NCBI GenBank assembly: GCA_030248225.1
Contig: JASANE010004971.1
Coordinates: forward strand, 1 to 64,000
Length of the DNA stretch: 64,000 bases
From: Trileptium ribeirensis
Taxonomy: Eukaryota; Nematoda; Enoplea; Enoplida; Thoracostomopsidae
Direction of reading: 5' to 3'
The position numbers and the translations under genes are program-made. Positions within the stretch are counted from its first letter, which is position 1, and each line of letters starts with the position of its first letter. The notes under the pieces are model-generated. The model was given only the letters and a program-made list of their open reading frames with translations, did no database searches and was not told where the DNA came from. Shown piece after piece: positions 12,620 to 24,769 of this stretch.

Positions 12620-13139
12620 AATACAAGTCATATTAGCTAGCCGTTGATTTATTTCGCTACTGCGGAACTGTAAATGCTCGGATCATTAAGATGCTTTGCA
12701 AAGCGACCGAACAATAACTATTATATATATATATGCAAACACGCAGTACACTTCAAATTTTGTTAATATAACGTGGCGCAGCGTAATTGACAAAAGATAA
12801 GCGTTAAAATATTTCGTCTTGTACACCCAGGTTCACAAGATTTCTTTAGATATCTATAGTCTTGCAAAAATATTTTTTCCTCTTGTTAGCATAATGTGGA
12901 TATCAACAGCTTGCACAACAATGGTGCCAAGTCGAACTAAATGGTAACAATAAAACTATTGCTGTAATTATTAAAATAAACTATTATATATAATTATTGC
13001 TGTAACTCCATGAACTTATTGCCTTGAAGGTGCTGCTTTTATATGCATCATGTTTCTTTATGTACAATCCAAGTGTGTTACTCTAGGATAATGAATATAT
13101 AAACATCCATGCTTAATTACTTTTTATAAATAAATTATT
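12620..13139. other. AT-rich non-coding sequence
   Basis: No coding or RNA feature seen; contains short TA runs near 12722. Confidence 0.4.
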
Positions 13140-13510
13140 GTTTTGTATATAAATCGCTGATTTTATGACTGATTTATATCACCATATTGACCTTTTTTAT
13201 TTACGACAATGTTGTTGGTGTCGTTTACAACGAAATAAAATTTTTCAATGCACGTATTCCTGCACTCAAACATTTATCCCAAACTGCGACAAGGTGCTGT
13301 ACCCCTGTGCATAAATATACATATACACTTACTTGCTTTCATATAAACCATTTATTCTTTTATATACTGCAAGGCGGGCAACCACGATTGCGCAGATAGC
13401 GGTATCATTGGAAGCCAGCAGTGTTCATGGTCACACACGTTCCAACGCACCAACTCAAAATTTTGCCAGCCTCGAAAACCTTTATATTTACAGTTTTAAC
13501 GAATCTCAGC
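13140..13510 (+). repeat. Dispersed repeat, copy 1 (interrupted)
   Basis: Similar to 14460-14700 in the same orientation. Shared blocks: AATCGCTGATT...ACTGATTT, a T-run plus GACA.T.TTGTTGGTG, ATTGCGCAG.(T)AG.GGTATCA, and GCC(A/G)GCCTCGAAAA followed by TTTAACGA. Relative to copy 2 it holds about 140 bp of extra sequence (13235-13375). Family unknown. Confidence 0.6.
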
Positions 13511-14459
13511 ACTGGAATGAAACCATCAAAACCATGCATCGATTAAAAAGGAGCCCCAGCGCATGCAGTAAAAAGTATGTATGGGTCACAGATACATTCA
13601 AATGAATCACCTTATTGTTCTGATTACTGACCTCCAATACTTTTATTGCCACAAATGCAACAAATTATAACATCTGGTTTTAGCCCAACTGCATTCTGAA
13701 ATTCGTTTACATACATAATACACAAAATCCATGATTTTTATTATGATGAATCCACCTACAAATATATGGAATGACTCAGTCTTGGTGGTCGAAAAAAAAC
13801 AGACATTAGCAACGTTGTGGATGATTGTGGTGATATTGAAGCATTTCCACAAAGGGTGGGTAGTGGTTTGTTTTATATGTATAGATGATTTGTGCATGCA
13901 TACTCATGTGAGAGATATATATTTAAGAGTCAGAACGTATTGATGACATTAAAAATTCATTCATTCATCAGAAAATTTCTTTAATTTGGTTGAAAATCAC
14001 ATAATTATGTATAGCTCCTGGGGGTATCTCTTGGGATACAGTACCATTCAAAAAAAAGTACGTCGGTCACAGATACGTTCAAAAAAATCACTCCATTGCA
14101 TAATAACAATTATCTTAAAAATGCATAAAGGGCTAAAAGGGTATCTTGGGACGCCATTTTACCCCTATCTCCTTATCCCAGATGAACATAAAATATATGC
14201 AACATTTTTTGATACGAAGCCTGTCTTTCGAGATATAACTAAAAATACATTTTCCCTCGATCACAAAAATTGAGGGGGTACTCTGTTTAAAGGGGACCTA
14301 TCGTAACGCATGGGTGGATTTTATAACGACAGGCTAGACTATAAACTATCATACGCAAAAGGCCCCTCGGGGAAATCATGAATTGAGAAAATACTAACTT
14401 GACGAACGGACACGGTAAAATCTATATGCGCGACTAGAAACAAATGCTTGCTCGCTGCG

Positions 14460-14700
14460 CAATAAATCGCTGATTCGGTCACTGATTTTTGTAGCAGTAA
14501 TTCTCCTTTTTTGTTTAGGACATTCTTGTTGGTGGTGCTCCCGCTCAACGGTGGAACAACACACTATTGCGCAGCGAGTGGTATCACTCAGAGCGAGCGC
14601 CATTTTGTAGTCGAAGATACGTTTGAGCGAATCAACTCATCATTTTTGCCGGCCTCGAAAAACTCTGTATTCACAAATTTAACGAGTTTTGCATATGATA
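14460..14700 (+). repeat. Dispersed repeat, copy 2
   Basis: Uninterrupted partner of 13140-13510. It is open in short frames on both strands but has no recognisable protein motif. Confidence 0.6.
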
Positions 14701-14862
14701 CGTTATAGTCTGACCCGTGACCTCAAATAGGTTCATCTATGCAACCAAACCATGAGGTATGGTAGACCCCACTTAAACAGGGTACCTCTTCCACTCTTGT
14801 GACCGAGTGAAAAACATTTTAGTTATATCTCAAAACACAGGCCTCATATCAATAAAAGTTCT

Positions 14863-15034
14863 GGTCCAAGTAACCCTGAGGGGCGGGACGTTATAAGAAT
14901 AGCTTAGAGTGGGGGTTCGGGGGCGGCAGCCTCCCGACTTAGGCTTAGTGTATGTCTTATATAAGGACCTTAGCTTAGGTTTAGTTAACGGCATGGCCTG
15001 GATTATATTTCCGCCCCTCAAGGTTACTTGGGCC
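14863..15034. mobile_element. MITE with ~25-bp inverted termini, copy 1
   Basis: Left end GGTCCAAGTAACCCTGAGGG and, on the opposite strand, right end GGCCCAAGTAACCTTGAGGG form terminal inverted repeats of about 25 bp (2 mismatches in the first 20) around a 172-bp non-coding core. The core carries CTTAGGCTTAG motifs. Related copies lie at 40698-40897 (reverse orientation) and, more decayed, at 39395-39512 and 39598-39750. No clear target-site duplication. Confidence 0.8.
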
Positions 15035-16230
15035 TTGTAGTATATATATGACTTATAATCATCGCTAAATAATATTCTCCATCTAATGATTTTTAGTACT
15101 GGGGCCTTTTTTTCAATAACTTGTTTCTATATCACTAAGTTATTCGATGAGCTAAATACAAACCCACGCATTTGACTGAGGGCTAAAGTACTGCCATTTT
15201 ATTAACACGTCCGATATTCATAAAAATAATTACAGATTATATAAAAATATAACGTCTTCTGTTAAACTCGAGCGGCAGTCGGCATATTAAAAGAAACATA
15301 AATTTTGCTGCCTACAGTGAGTATAGCTGTTTGCACTCCAGTTTGTCAAAAGCCGTAGCACTGTAAAACAATCATGGAGATATTTCTAATAAATTAAGTT
15401 AAAATTTACTATAAAATTTTAGTATATGTATACTGGATCTAACGGAATGTGTATATAACCTTTGACATTAACCTGCCCAAGAACGTTGTCTTTGTTGGTG
15501 CTAAATCCAAACAGGGCCTACAGTTTAAGCATGGGCACTACTAGCCGGGTACCCGGATATACCAGTAAGGTATTTTGTATGTTACCTAGAATTTATTTAC
15601 GTGATGCGGTGCTATTAAAAATAAAGCGTCTTTTTAACATAAAGAAATATAGCTGACCCAAAAGCAAGATAAAGAAGTAGACGTATACGGCAAATAAACA
15701 TAAATTTTTTAATATTCACTTGAAGATCTGGTTCCCATTTTGAAAACAATCGATTCTTATTTTAGCAAGGGTTCTCTAAATAATCAACGAATTTATATCT
15801 ATTATATAGTAAAGCGCGGATATTAAGGGACAGTTAAAAGTTTTAAGTCTTCTCCCAGCATTATAGCAACAAATTAAGACTATTTTTTGCAATATCACGT
15901 GATGACTCATAAAATTTTGAATATGTCAACGTAAAAAGTATTTTTCGTTAAGTGTAGCTTTTATACGCTGTGTGTATTTTATACGATTGTGTTCGATGAA
16001 CATTTTTACAATTTGGAACTCGGAACGTATTTAAACTTTGGCAAGGCGTCCCACATTCGTTCGGTAATTTTGATTGTAAACTTATAGCTCATTTTAACAC
16101 GTTAACCACAAAGCCCATTTTACGATTTCTATAATATACAAAAGTGTGCAGCGGCAATAATAAACGCTGTTGCGATTGCGCCAATTTTACCGCAACATTA
16201 CGTTTTGGTTTAAATATGCGAATGTTCCTC
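15035..16230. other. AT-rich non-coding sequence
   Basis: No gene or repeat family recognised; may include unresolved left-end sequence of the piggyBac element. Confidence 0.4.
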
Positions 16231-16238
16231 TTTTTCCG

Positions 16239-18699
16239 TGTGACCCACGGGTGGGTCACATTGTATATTATTTCCAGGACCATAATATACTTTGTGTCCC
16301 ACCGGTCACAGTGGAAAGATCGTGGATACGCTTGCGCCTACCCACCTATACATATACATTCAATTTTATGGCACTATACAAACGTCTGTAAAATTATCGA
16401 TAAATTTTGCCTTATTTTATTTTATTTTTAGGTGATATGATATAATTGTGTTAATAACTGACATGGATGATAACAGTTTAGAGATTGACGATTTTTCGGC
16501 TATCGTGTCTCCAAATCACAAAATTGACAATGACAATTTTGCGGTTATCTCGTTAGAACCTGCACAAATCATCGCTGCAACAGCTGCCTGTGCAAGTATA
16601 CATAAGTGGGAAGATCAAAATATCGAGAGCGAAGAAAATGAGGCGGACAGTGGTGACAGTATCTCTGATGCGTCAGAAGCAGAACTAAGTTACGACGACT
16701 CAATTGCTGATCCAGAGTACACTGGTCAAAACGATAGCTCTGCAGAATCAGGCGGCGAAGGCAGTATAGTCGCTGATGAGATAACGAATTAACAACTAGC
16801 GATACGGAAGATGTTCATCATGACGGCGCTGGAGTGGATGCTGATGATATTGGCGACAATTGGGCAGATATTGAACCAACTGACGTTGTCATACACTTCA
16901 CTGGAGATCCTGGCATCAAAGTTGTCATTGACGGATCTGGCGAAAACAACGCTATCACTGCCTACGATTGCTGGAAACTATTCGCTACAGACAAGGTCAT
17001 ACAGTATATTGTCGACGAAACTAATCGTTTTTCTGATCAATATATCCGGGATCATCCTCGTCGATCATGGCAGCAAGTTACTTCCACGGACATCGAAGCG
17101 ATTTTTGGTGTTCTCCTGACGATGGGTTTAGTCAAAATGTCTGAAATTTGGAACTATTGGAGCAAGGACAAATTTTATGGAAATCGTATTATCAAGGAAA
17201 CGATGTCTCGTACCAAGTTTGAACTGATACTAAAGTTTTTGCATTTTGTCAACAACGATACGCCAAACGCCAACGACGGTTTTTCAAAATACGTTCACTT
17301 GTACAGCTTTTGGTTCATCAATTTCAAACCGTTTGCGTTCCGTGCGAAACGGTAGTCATTGGCGAAACCATTGTTCCGTGGCGCGGACGCTTGGTCTTTC
17401 GCCAATACATTCCTGGCAAACGTCACAAGTATGGCGTCAAACTATATAAGCTGTGCACACCAGAAGCATACACTTGGAACGTTATTGTCTACTCAGGGCG
17501 CGGTGAAACGGATGGAGCTGACGAGCGACTTGGTCATGCGGGAAACATAACATTCAGTCTCATGGAGGGTCTTTTGCACGAAGGCCGCGCACTGTTTCAG
17601 GACAATTTTTACAACTCCGTGCCACTAAGTCGAAAATTATTAGCCAATGGAACATATGTATGCGGAACGCTCCGTAAAAATCGTCGTGGAAATCCAAAAA
17701 TGGTTACCAAGAAAAAACTTCAACGAGGCGAAGTTACAGGAAAGGAGAATGAACTTGTCCGCGTTATCAAATGGCGAGACCACAGAAACGTACTAATGAT
17801 TTCTACTCTTGCAAATCACGAATCGTCAACGGTTCCAACTGGAAAAAACTACGCGACAAAACAAGCCTATATTGAAGCCTCAATGCGTAATTGATTATAA
17901 CAAAGCAAAAAAAGGAGTGGATGTTTCAGACCAGTTGAGCTCCTACTATACTTGTGTACGGCGCTCTGTTAAGTGGTACAAAAAAGTTGCGTTTGAATTG
18001 CTTTGTGGCACCAGCGTTGTAAACGCTCGGTACGTGTTTCAACAGTCAACCAGACAGGATATTTCAGTGCTTCAGTTCCGTGAAAAGCTAGCATATCGTC
18101 TTCTCACCGGCCTAGAAAAGCGGCCTTTGCAACGAGGGAGAGAGCCACAGCGTAGTGCTGAACCCGGTCCTGCACAGCAACATTTCATAACTCCAATGGA
18201 AGGAACAGCGCGGCAAGCAAGAAAGCGATGCGTTGACTGTTACGCAGCAACTAAGGAACGCCAGGGCCGAGTAACAGCATTCAAAGTAAAAAAAGTTCGC
18301 TCGTATTGTCCAAGTTGCCCAGGGAATCCTGCCCTTTGTCTACCGTGCTTCCGGCAGCGACATCAGTAACATTTCTCGAACTTATTACTGATTACACAGT
18401 TGACGTAGCTCAAAACAATAACAATGAACAATTGATGCCTCTTGAAATTTCGTATAACACTGGTGTAGCTTTATATGTTGCATATTATTCAAGGTAATTT
18501 GTTGCCTTCTTCATTATTTTTGCTTTCCTGTTTTTTTTAATTAAGGCGGTCGTTAATTGTTTGGGCGGATAATTACTCAATTAATTTCCACCCGAGCTGG
18601 CTTGGCAAGAACCAAAAACCATTATTGGTTAAGTCCCACGCAATACAAACAATAAAAGACGGTCAGTTGTAAAAGGCCAGTGGGGACCCACGGTGGGTC
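16239..18699 (+). mobile_element. piggyBac-family DNA transposon, broken
   Basis: A piggyBac transposase pseudogene flanked on both sides by a similar palindromic motif: TGTGACCCA-CGGG-TGGGTCACA at 16239-16260 and GACCCAC-G-GTGGGTC at 18685-18699. Such subterminal motifs are plausible transposase sites. The terminal TTAA target sites were not placed: TTAA at 16101 is a candidate but has no convincing partner. Confidence 0.7.
16448..18369 (+). pseudogene. piggyBac transposase, frameshifted
   Basis: 16448-16789: acidic Ser/Asp/Glu-rich N-terminus ending at a stop. 16834-17300: DDE_Tnp_1_7 start (FTGDPGIKVV, IEAIFGVLLTMGLVKM, YGNRIIKETMSRTKFELIL). 17310-17894 in another frame: core with PWRGRLVFRQYIPGKRHKYG, LFQDNFYNSVPLS (catalytic Asp) and RDHRNVLMISTL. 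17809-18369: DYNKAKKGVDVSDQLSSYY (third catalytic Asp), then a C-terminal Cys-rich finger (CVDC...CPSC...CLPC). Where the family has IDE before the PWRGR motif this copy reads VIGE, so the first catalytic Asp is lost. Intact piggyBac transposases are roughly 550-620 residues, so nearly all of the gene is present but split. Confidence 0.9.
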
Positions 18700-18870
18700 G
18701 CCAGTAATATCAATAAACAAATGTAAACACATATATGTATATATATGTATGGAAGTATAAGTAAATATAAATATATCTAAGGCCTCGCTAAGGCAACTTC
18801 GTGGCAACAGCACCTTGTAAATATTTATTTGCATTTAAAAAAACTAAGATCAAATTTGGCATTTTTTAGG

Positions 18871-18903
18871 TATTAAGGGAGGGGGTTTTGTATTTAAGGG
18901 ACA
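18871..18903 (+). repeat. Left subterminal repeats of the pogo element
   Basis: Two direct copies of TAT(T)TAAGGGA spaced 20 bp apart. Inverse copies occur at the right end. Confidence 0.55.
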
Positions 18904-19145
18904 CGCATGGTAATAACGGACAGTGTCAAAAACACCAAAAATCGAGAGGACTGGATCCGACCAGGAAGGATATGTTTGCAGCTGCTTTTTATTACCAATT
19001 ATATTGTCACAATTTTGACAAATTTGAGAAAAAAATGTCCGCGAAAGCGCTGGTTGCCTCATTCTACCACGTTTAGTACAACTAGATGTACAACGATTTA
19101 GTATGGCGATACATGTACGTTTACTATTGCAGAACAATAACGGAG

Positions 19146-19274
19146 TATGGCACGCATAAAATGCACGTCAAAATCATCAGTCGAGTCTACAAAGAGCAAA
19201 GAAACACCGCTCAAGTCCAAAAGTCCGACAAAGCGGAAAATGGCTGGCGGAGGAATACTAAACAAGCTGGTGCG
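19146..19274 (+). other. Short basic reading frame with histone H3-like start
   Basis: Forty-odd codons open MARIKCTSKSS and continue with Lys/Ser/Thr-rich sequence (ETPLKSKSPTKRK) to a stop. The opening resembles the H3 tail pattern M-A-R-x-K-x-T. Downstream a VVAL then Tyr spacing is only vaguely H3-like, and the histone fold is not visible. It could be chance, a basic N-terminal extension captured by the element, or a decayed histone-like gene. Confidence 0.15.
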
Positions 19275-20034
19275 GTGATGGCGGAGTGGTTCTGTATTTG
19301 CTGGAGTCGTGGCTTTAGGAAACTAGTGTGCGAGTATGAAATACAGCGAGCGAAGTTCAGCTGAGGCACTAGGGGAAATGTAAAAGTATAATGTCTGTCT
19401 GTGTCAGTCCCATAGCTCATTTTCGGATGGAGGGATACAGTGATGTTTTTTCGATAGCAAGAGCGATGACGATGGATACACACAGACACAAAGCTGCTAA
19501 AGGGATACACAAATGAAACCAGAGAGAAACCACGCTCGCCCAGTTCACAGTGGCTTCAGAAAATGTCTCGTTTGACGATCATGCCGTCCGTGCTTCGCCT
19601 AACGCTGAGTGGCAAATATAATACTGTACGCATTAACGGTGATATATGCCCAAGTGCCGCAACAAACATTCGCCATGGTATGAAGATACTATAAAGTCTA
19701 TTGCTGTCCACACAGTATATACGCTGAGCTATATGTCTATCCAAGTGATTGGATATGTCAGGGGCGCAGCATGCTATTCCGGAAGTAAGGGAGCGCAACT
19801 CAATAGGGGCATATGGTAAGATTCCATGGCCGCAAGGAAACAAAAACAGAAAGTGGAACACTACCCCCGCCCAGCGCGTTCCGGATCTATCGACCCAAAA
19901 GTCGAGCTCAAACGGATACCACAACACGGACATGCAAATGGATGATGAAAAAAGGGATGAACAAATATTACCGATGGATAGGATGAAAAAAAACGATAAA
20001 TGATAGCGATGTACAAAGCCCAAAAAATGAGGTC

Positions 20035-20151
<117 letters not shown>

Positions 20152-20274
20152 ATGTATGCGCCTAGAAGAATGCTATTTCTGAACCAATGTTAGTTTGTTG
20201 TTTAACCAATGTGTTTTGCTAATTTGTTGACTGTATATATAATTTTACCAGTGTAGAAGTATAATTTGTTTAAG

Positions 20275-22157
20275 GCATGTCATATCGCGATGCTGAAACG
20301 GAACTCGGGATTTCAAAAAGCTGCATAAGTCGTATGATGCGTGATACCTGCCGTGAAGGCAAACAGCGAGGGCGTCCGCTGGTTTTGTCACCTACAAAAG
20401 ACAACGCTTTCGCCAAGATGGTCAATAGATCGGCTGAACATAGACTTTAATTCGAAACAGACCAGTTGCAGCAACTTGCTTACAAGTTTGGTGCCGAGAC
20501 ATAAAGCTCCTGACAGGTTCAACTCGGAACGGACAGCTGCGGGGGCGATTGGTGGAAGAGGTTCATGAAACGGCACAGTCGTACTTTACAGAAACCTCAA
20601 AATATTTTGGCAGGTCGTCCCTTAGCGATGAACCGCGCGAGAGATGCAACGTTCTTCAGTCACTAAGAGGAGGCACTAGAAAAATTTGATCCGAAAGAGT
20701 GGCTTGAGCTGTTCATAAACATGGACGAGCTGAACTACGAACCGTTGTCGATAGAATCCGTGTCATTTGCCAACGAGGCACTAAGTATGTTAGCACGCTT
20801 GTTTCTGGAGAAAGGGGTCGAACAATTAGCATGGTTGTCGCGGCCTCTGCATCTGGTGTTTCTTTTCCTCCGACCGTTATTTTGAAAGGAAAACGACCAA
20901 AGTCAGGATTGCAACAATTTTATCCTGAAAATACCTTCTTCCTAACGACAGAATCTGAATATATGACGAATGACGCGTTTGTCAAATGGTTCTCGGAGCA
21001 TTTTATCAAATATTTACCTACGCGAAGAGACGATCAACATTGCATTTTGTTGTTTCATGGACATCGTAGTTACGTCCAAAGAGAATTGTTAAGCCTTGCC
21101 GTTAAATATCGTGTGGAATTACTACTTCTACCGCCTCATACAACACACCGGTTGCAGCCATTAGATGAAACTATGTTTAAAGAGCTGAAACGTGAATATA
21201 AGAAACAAGTTCATCGTTACTTTGCTAGAAATTCCGGCGCTGCGATCAACAATGCAGATTTCAGGATTATTTTCGGTCGTGTATGGGAACGTGCAGCGAA
21301 ACCTCACTACGTCGTGGAATCTTTTCGAAGTATTGGAATACTTCCATTAAACGCTAGTTCCATCCCTGAAGAAGCTTTTTCTATCGCAGATCACTACGAA
21401 TCCGAACTAACTAGTACTTTGGAATGTGACGCTCAGTCAGAACAGCATACAGATGTTCAAACGACGAATATATACAAATCGCACCGCAAAAGAGCGATTC
21501 TGCTGACTGCCAGCCAAATCATGTACCAGAAATACAAATAAGGCCAAGCTTTGTAGCTGAATGCGACCGAAAAACTACGGCGTACCATATCACAAATGAG
21601 CCGCCTGAAGATTCAGATTTCATTGTTTTGCAGCCAATGGGTATCGAACAAAATATCGCACATTCCGATTCATTTGAGACAGCAATTGTCAGTGGAAATG
21701 TCGGAGCTAATACAGAGCTGACACAGAAAATTTTTAACGAATGTGAGCTTCATTCAGCTGATGACAGCTTAGAGTTTGAAGTCACTTCAACGCCAAAACC
21801 GTCGCCGAGTGAAATACTTAGAAAGTTGCACCCTGCACTAGAAAACAAGTTTGCTTCTGTATTTTGGAAACAACGAAAGCGTTTGAGCCGCATATCACTA
21901 GCCCCGAGGCTATGCAGTCTTTTGAAGCCAAAGCACAACAAAATTCTAAAAAGAAGGTAGTTATTCAAAAGAAGAAAACAGGGATATCTAAAAACGGCGG
22001 GGACTGGCGCTGCAAGACCTGTCAGAAATTTTGGTCCGATGATGTTAAAGCAAAGAATGGCGCACTATGGCAGGACTGTAGCGAATGCGGTGACTGGATT
22101 CATGCTGACTGCGCTGCCAAAGTTACTAAAAAGTTTTTATTTTGTCAGGATTGTTAA
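20275..22157 (+). pseudogene. pogo/Tigger-like transposase with C-terminal PHD-like finger
   Basis: 20275-20340: helix-turn-helix of the psq type (GMSYRDAETELGISKSCISR). 20700-20760: first catalytic Asp in FINMDELNYEPL. 20831-21541: DDE_1 core (SGVSFPPTVILKGKRP, then LLFHGHRSY, then PPHTTHRLQPLDETMF). The second catalytic Asp, normally in LLxDGHxSH, is His here (codon at 21056), so the enzyme would be dead even if frames were intact. 21628-21960 and 21864-22157 give a Ser/Pro linker and a zinc finger (WRCKTCQ...CSECGDWIHADCA...FCQDC) of PHD type. At least four frame changes or stops. Confidence 0.85.
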
Positions 22158-22480
22158 ACTCATTACGCACATATTTACATTTATACCCATATAATCTGTT
22201 TCGGGATATTGTTTCGTTTGTTTTCTGTTTCATTTACACTATATTTTTCTCTTAGCTTTAAAACGACGATGGCAACCTAAAAGAATACCGAATAAATGAG
22301 ATAGTTCCAAGATCCGTGAGTATAAAGCACATGCGAGGTTAAGTTTTTTCTAAATATGTCCCAGTGAATACTGCATAGTGAGTTATACCTGCCATTTAAT
22401 ATATGCAGCTTTCAACGTTTAATGTTACGATATTTTTAATTATTCAATAGAAAATGCGGCCCAAATTCTAGTCAGAAGTT

Positions 22481-22757
22481 CTGTCCCTTTTTACCTTCCA
22501 CTGTCCCTTAAATGCCATTGCCGGTCCCTTAAATACTTCTTATGGGTATTTAAGGAACATAATCATTTTTGTGCAATTAATTTTTATCAGTTAAAAGGTT
22601 GTCGCAATAAAAAATACGAGGCGATTGGAAATTTGATGCTGTTTCTAATGAACTCAATGACGCCCAAGTCAGTGCGATAAGTGGTTAGATATCAATGGAA
22701 AACTTTAACTGTCCCTAAATACCCACATGTTGTGAAACTTTATGTCCCTTAATTCCC
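22481..22757 (-). repeat. Right subterminal repeat cluster of the pogo element
   Basis: TGTCCCTTAAATGCC (22502), GGTCCCTTAAATACTT (22523), TGTCCCTAAATACCC (22709), TGTCCCTTAATTCCC (22743) and weaker TGTCCCTTTTTACC (22482) all run opposite to the left-end motif, while GGGTATTTAAGGAAC (22545) runs the same way as the left end. Clustered copies look like multiple transposase-binding sites. Confidence 0.6.
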
Positions 22758-22974
22758 ACGCTTACTATATACGTCGTATGTGTGCGGTCCTCTTAAATCA
22801 GCTTTGAAAAAGGTGGCGAGAAATAGGCTTCTCCTGGAGTTTTTTGCGTATACGAAGAATGCGCATGCGTGGGTACATTCAAAGAATGTCTGTCCGTTCC
22901 TGAACAATAAAACGAGTTTATACTTGAGAAATGCGAAGGTTTCTAAATGTATCTAACATCTTGCATCGTACTGC

Positions 22975-24308
22975 ATGGACGAAGGCGAATATGATGGCAT
23001 CTTATCGGTCGTCGAGTCTGATAACGCATTGGGCGACAGCATTAATGTGGCACTTCAAATTTCCAGTACTAAATCATTGAAAGCGTCTCCAGTGAAAGGA
23101 CTTACAACTAAGGGATTTCACATGGCGCGACGCCCAGGTCCTTCAGTCTCAGCACCGAAGCGCTCACTAAGCTCTCCCACCATTCTGATTATGTGCCATC
23201 CAGCTCATCATACGAGAAAGACCAACCGGTTGTGCGATCACTTAACGTCACTCCGGTTCCCGATCCTTTGAAGGATGTTTTGAAGGATTCTCGCTTGATG
23301 ATGGCGCCGAAGACTCTCTTCCGGTCCGTTCACGCAGAAGATTCCGAAATCCGACAAATTGGAAGCGCAACCGAATTACGTCAGCACATAACAAAGGAAT
23401 CGAATATGTTAATTCTTGCAATATGTTGGTTGCCGCAAAAAAGTCTGCCGTTCGTGTCAACTTATTCGGAAAAAATGGCAACAATTCCCCTTGCCCCGCC
23501 TAACAGTTTCGCCAGAGTTCCATTTAGGGAAAGTGTAGTTATATAATTGCGGCGTTCATGAAGTTTCAGCAGCTCAACCAGGTGGGAATGGTCACATGTA
23601 TACTTGGACTGAAAATGAACACGGTCGCGGTAGCAATGAAGTGGGTTCTGGCGTTCTGGCTTTCCTGGAAAGGCCAGAGCTACAACAGTACAAACACTTA
23701 ATTGCCTGGTCCGCTTCATGCGGAGGCCAAAATAAGAATCACAATATCGTAGTGCTTTGGCAATATTTGATCAAAATAGGTCGTTTCACTTGCATTGACC
23801 ATAAATTTCCAGTTGTCAGTCACTCACGATTGGACAGTGATCGGGATTTTGAACTGATCGAGAAAAAATTGCGTAGAATCGAAAACGTGTACACGCCTCG
23901 TCAATATAGAACTATTATGAGAGAAGCTGTACGCAAAAATCCATACGAAATCAACAACGCTACAGGAACTGTAATTGATTTGGCTAAGCTTGGCGATTTA
24001 TTGGAGTTGATGAAGCGAACTAGAAACATGGATAAGCAGCCAGTTGAATTCCGAAATATTCGATGGATGATGATTGCCGAATTCGGGAAATTTCATTATA
24101 AACTCAGTTTTGACGATCATACTAAACGTTGGGAAACGGTGGATATTGTTCAAAAAGAAAGAAATGCAGCAACAATATTGATTTGAATGAAATCACGTTG
24201 ATGCGGGGTCGACCATCAGACAAGAAAAATGGAACGATATCCAGAGCCAAATGCAGTACATTCCTCAAGCCGATCAAGGATTTTATCGATCACTGCAATG
24301 TGAAGTGA
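22975..24308 (+). pseudogene. DUF7869-type gene, frameshifted
   Basis: 23312-23450 contains RFRNPTNWKRNRI...NKGIEYVNS...LVAAKK, the basic N-terminal signature of this large invertebrate family. 23596-24186 is open for 196 residues with YTWTENEHGRGSNEVGSG, SCGGQNKNHNIVVLWQYLI and VVSHSRLDSDRDFELIEKKL, the conserved DUF7869 core. The end continues in another frame to about 24308. Function is not established; multicopy occurrence suggests a mobile origin (inference). A deletion or frameshift lies between 23500 and 23590. Confidence 0.7.
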
Positions 24309-24769
24309 TTGGTTAATGAACCTGACTATATGGAGATGTAGATACTTAAATGATTTTTATTCTTAGTACATAACATTTCATTTCATTAACTTGAGCTGAG
24401 ATTGTAGCGGGCAAAAAGATGTCTTGTGACTTATGCCTTAAATTCTGGAGTAGTTTATTGGTCTAATTAAAAATTTATAGTAAGGTAATGGTTCAGTAGT
24501 ATATATCAATGTAAATAATCATGGAGGAGTTTTGAACCACAAAAGAAATTCGTACAGCCATACAAAATGATTTTAACGATTCTCTCTACGAATATCAGTA
24601 AGATCACAAAACACCCTGTTGCACGCATCTCTTCAATTAATATAATATAATAAAAATTATTACTAGTATATAATCTCGTATGCGACAGTGAAACGGAGAG
24701 AGTGTGTTTTCATGTTCATCATTTCGTGTAATCTGTAACAGTCTGTGTTTGATACCGCCCTAAAATCTT

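Noticed and set aside
19556..20023. 155-codon open frame on the minus strand with hydrophobic segments
   Set aside because: No recognisable motif, lies inside the pogo element's unexplained left half beside a (TA)n tract, and the plus strand is also partly open; likely chance.
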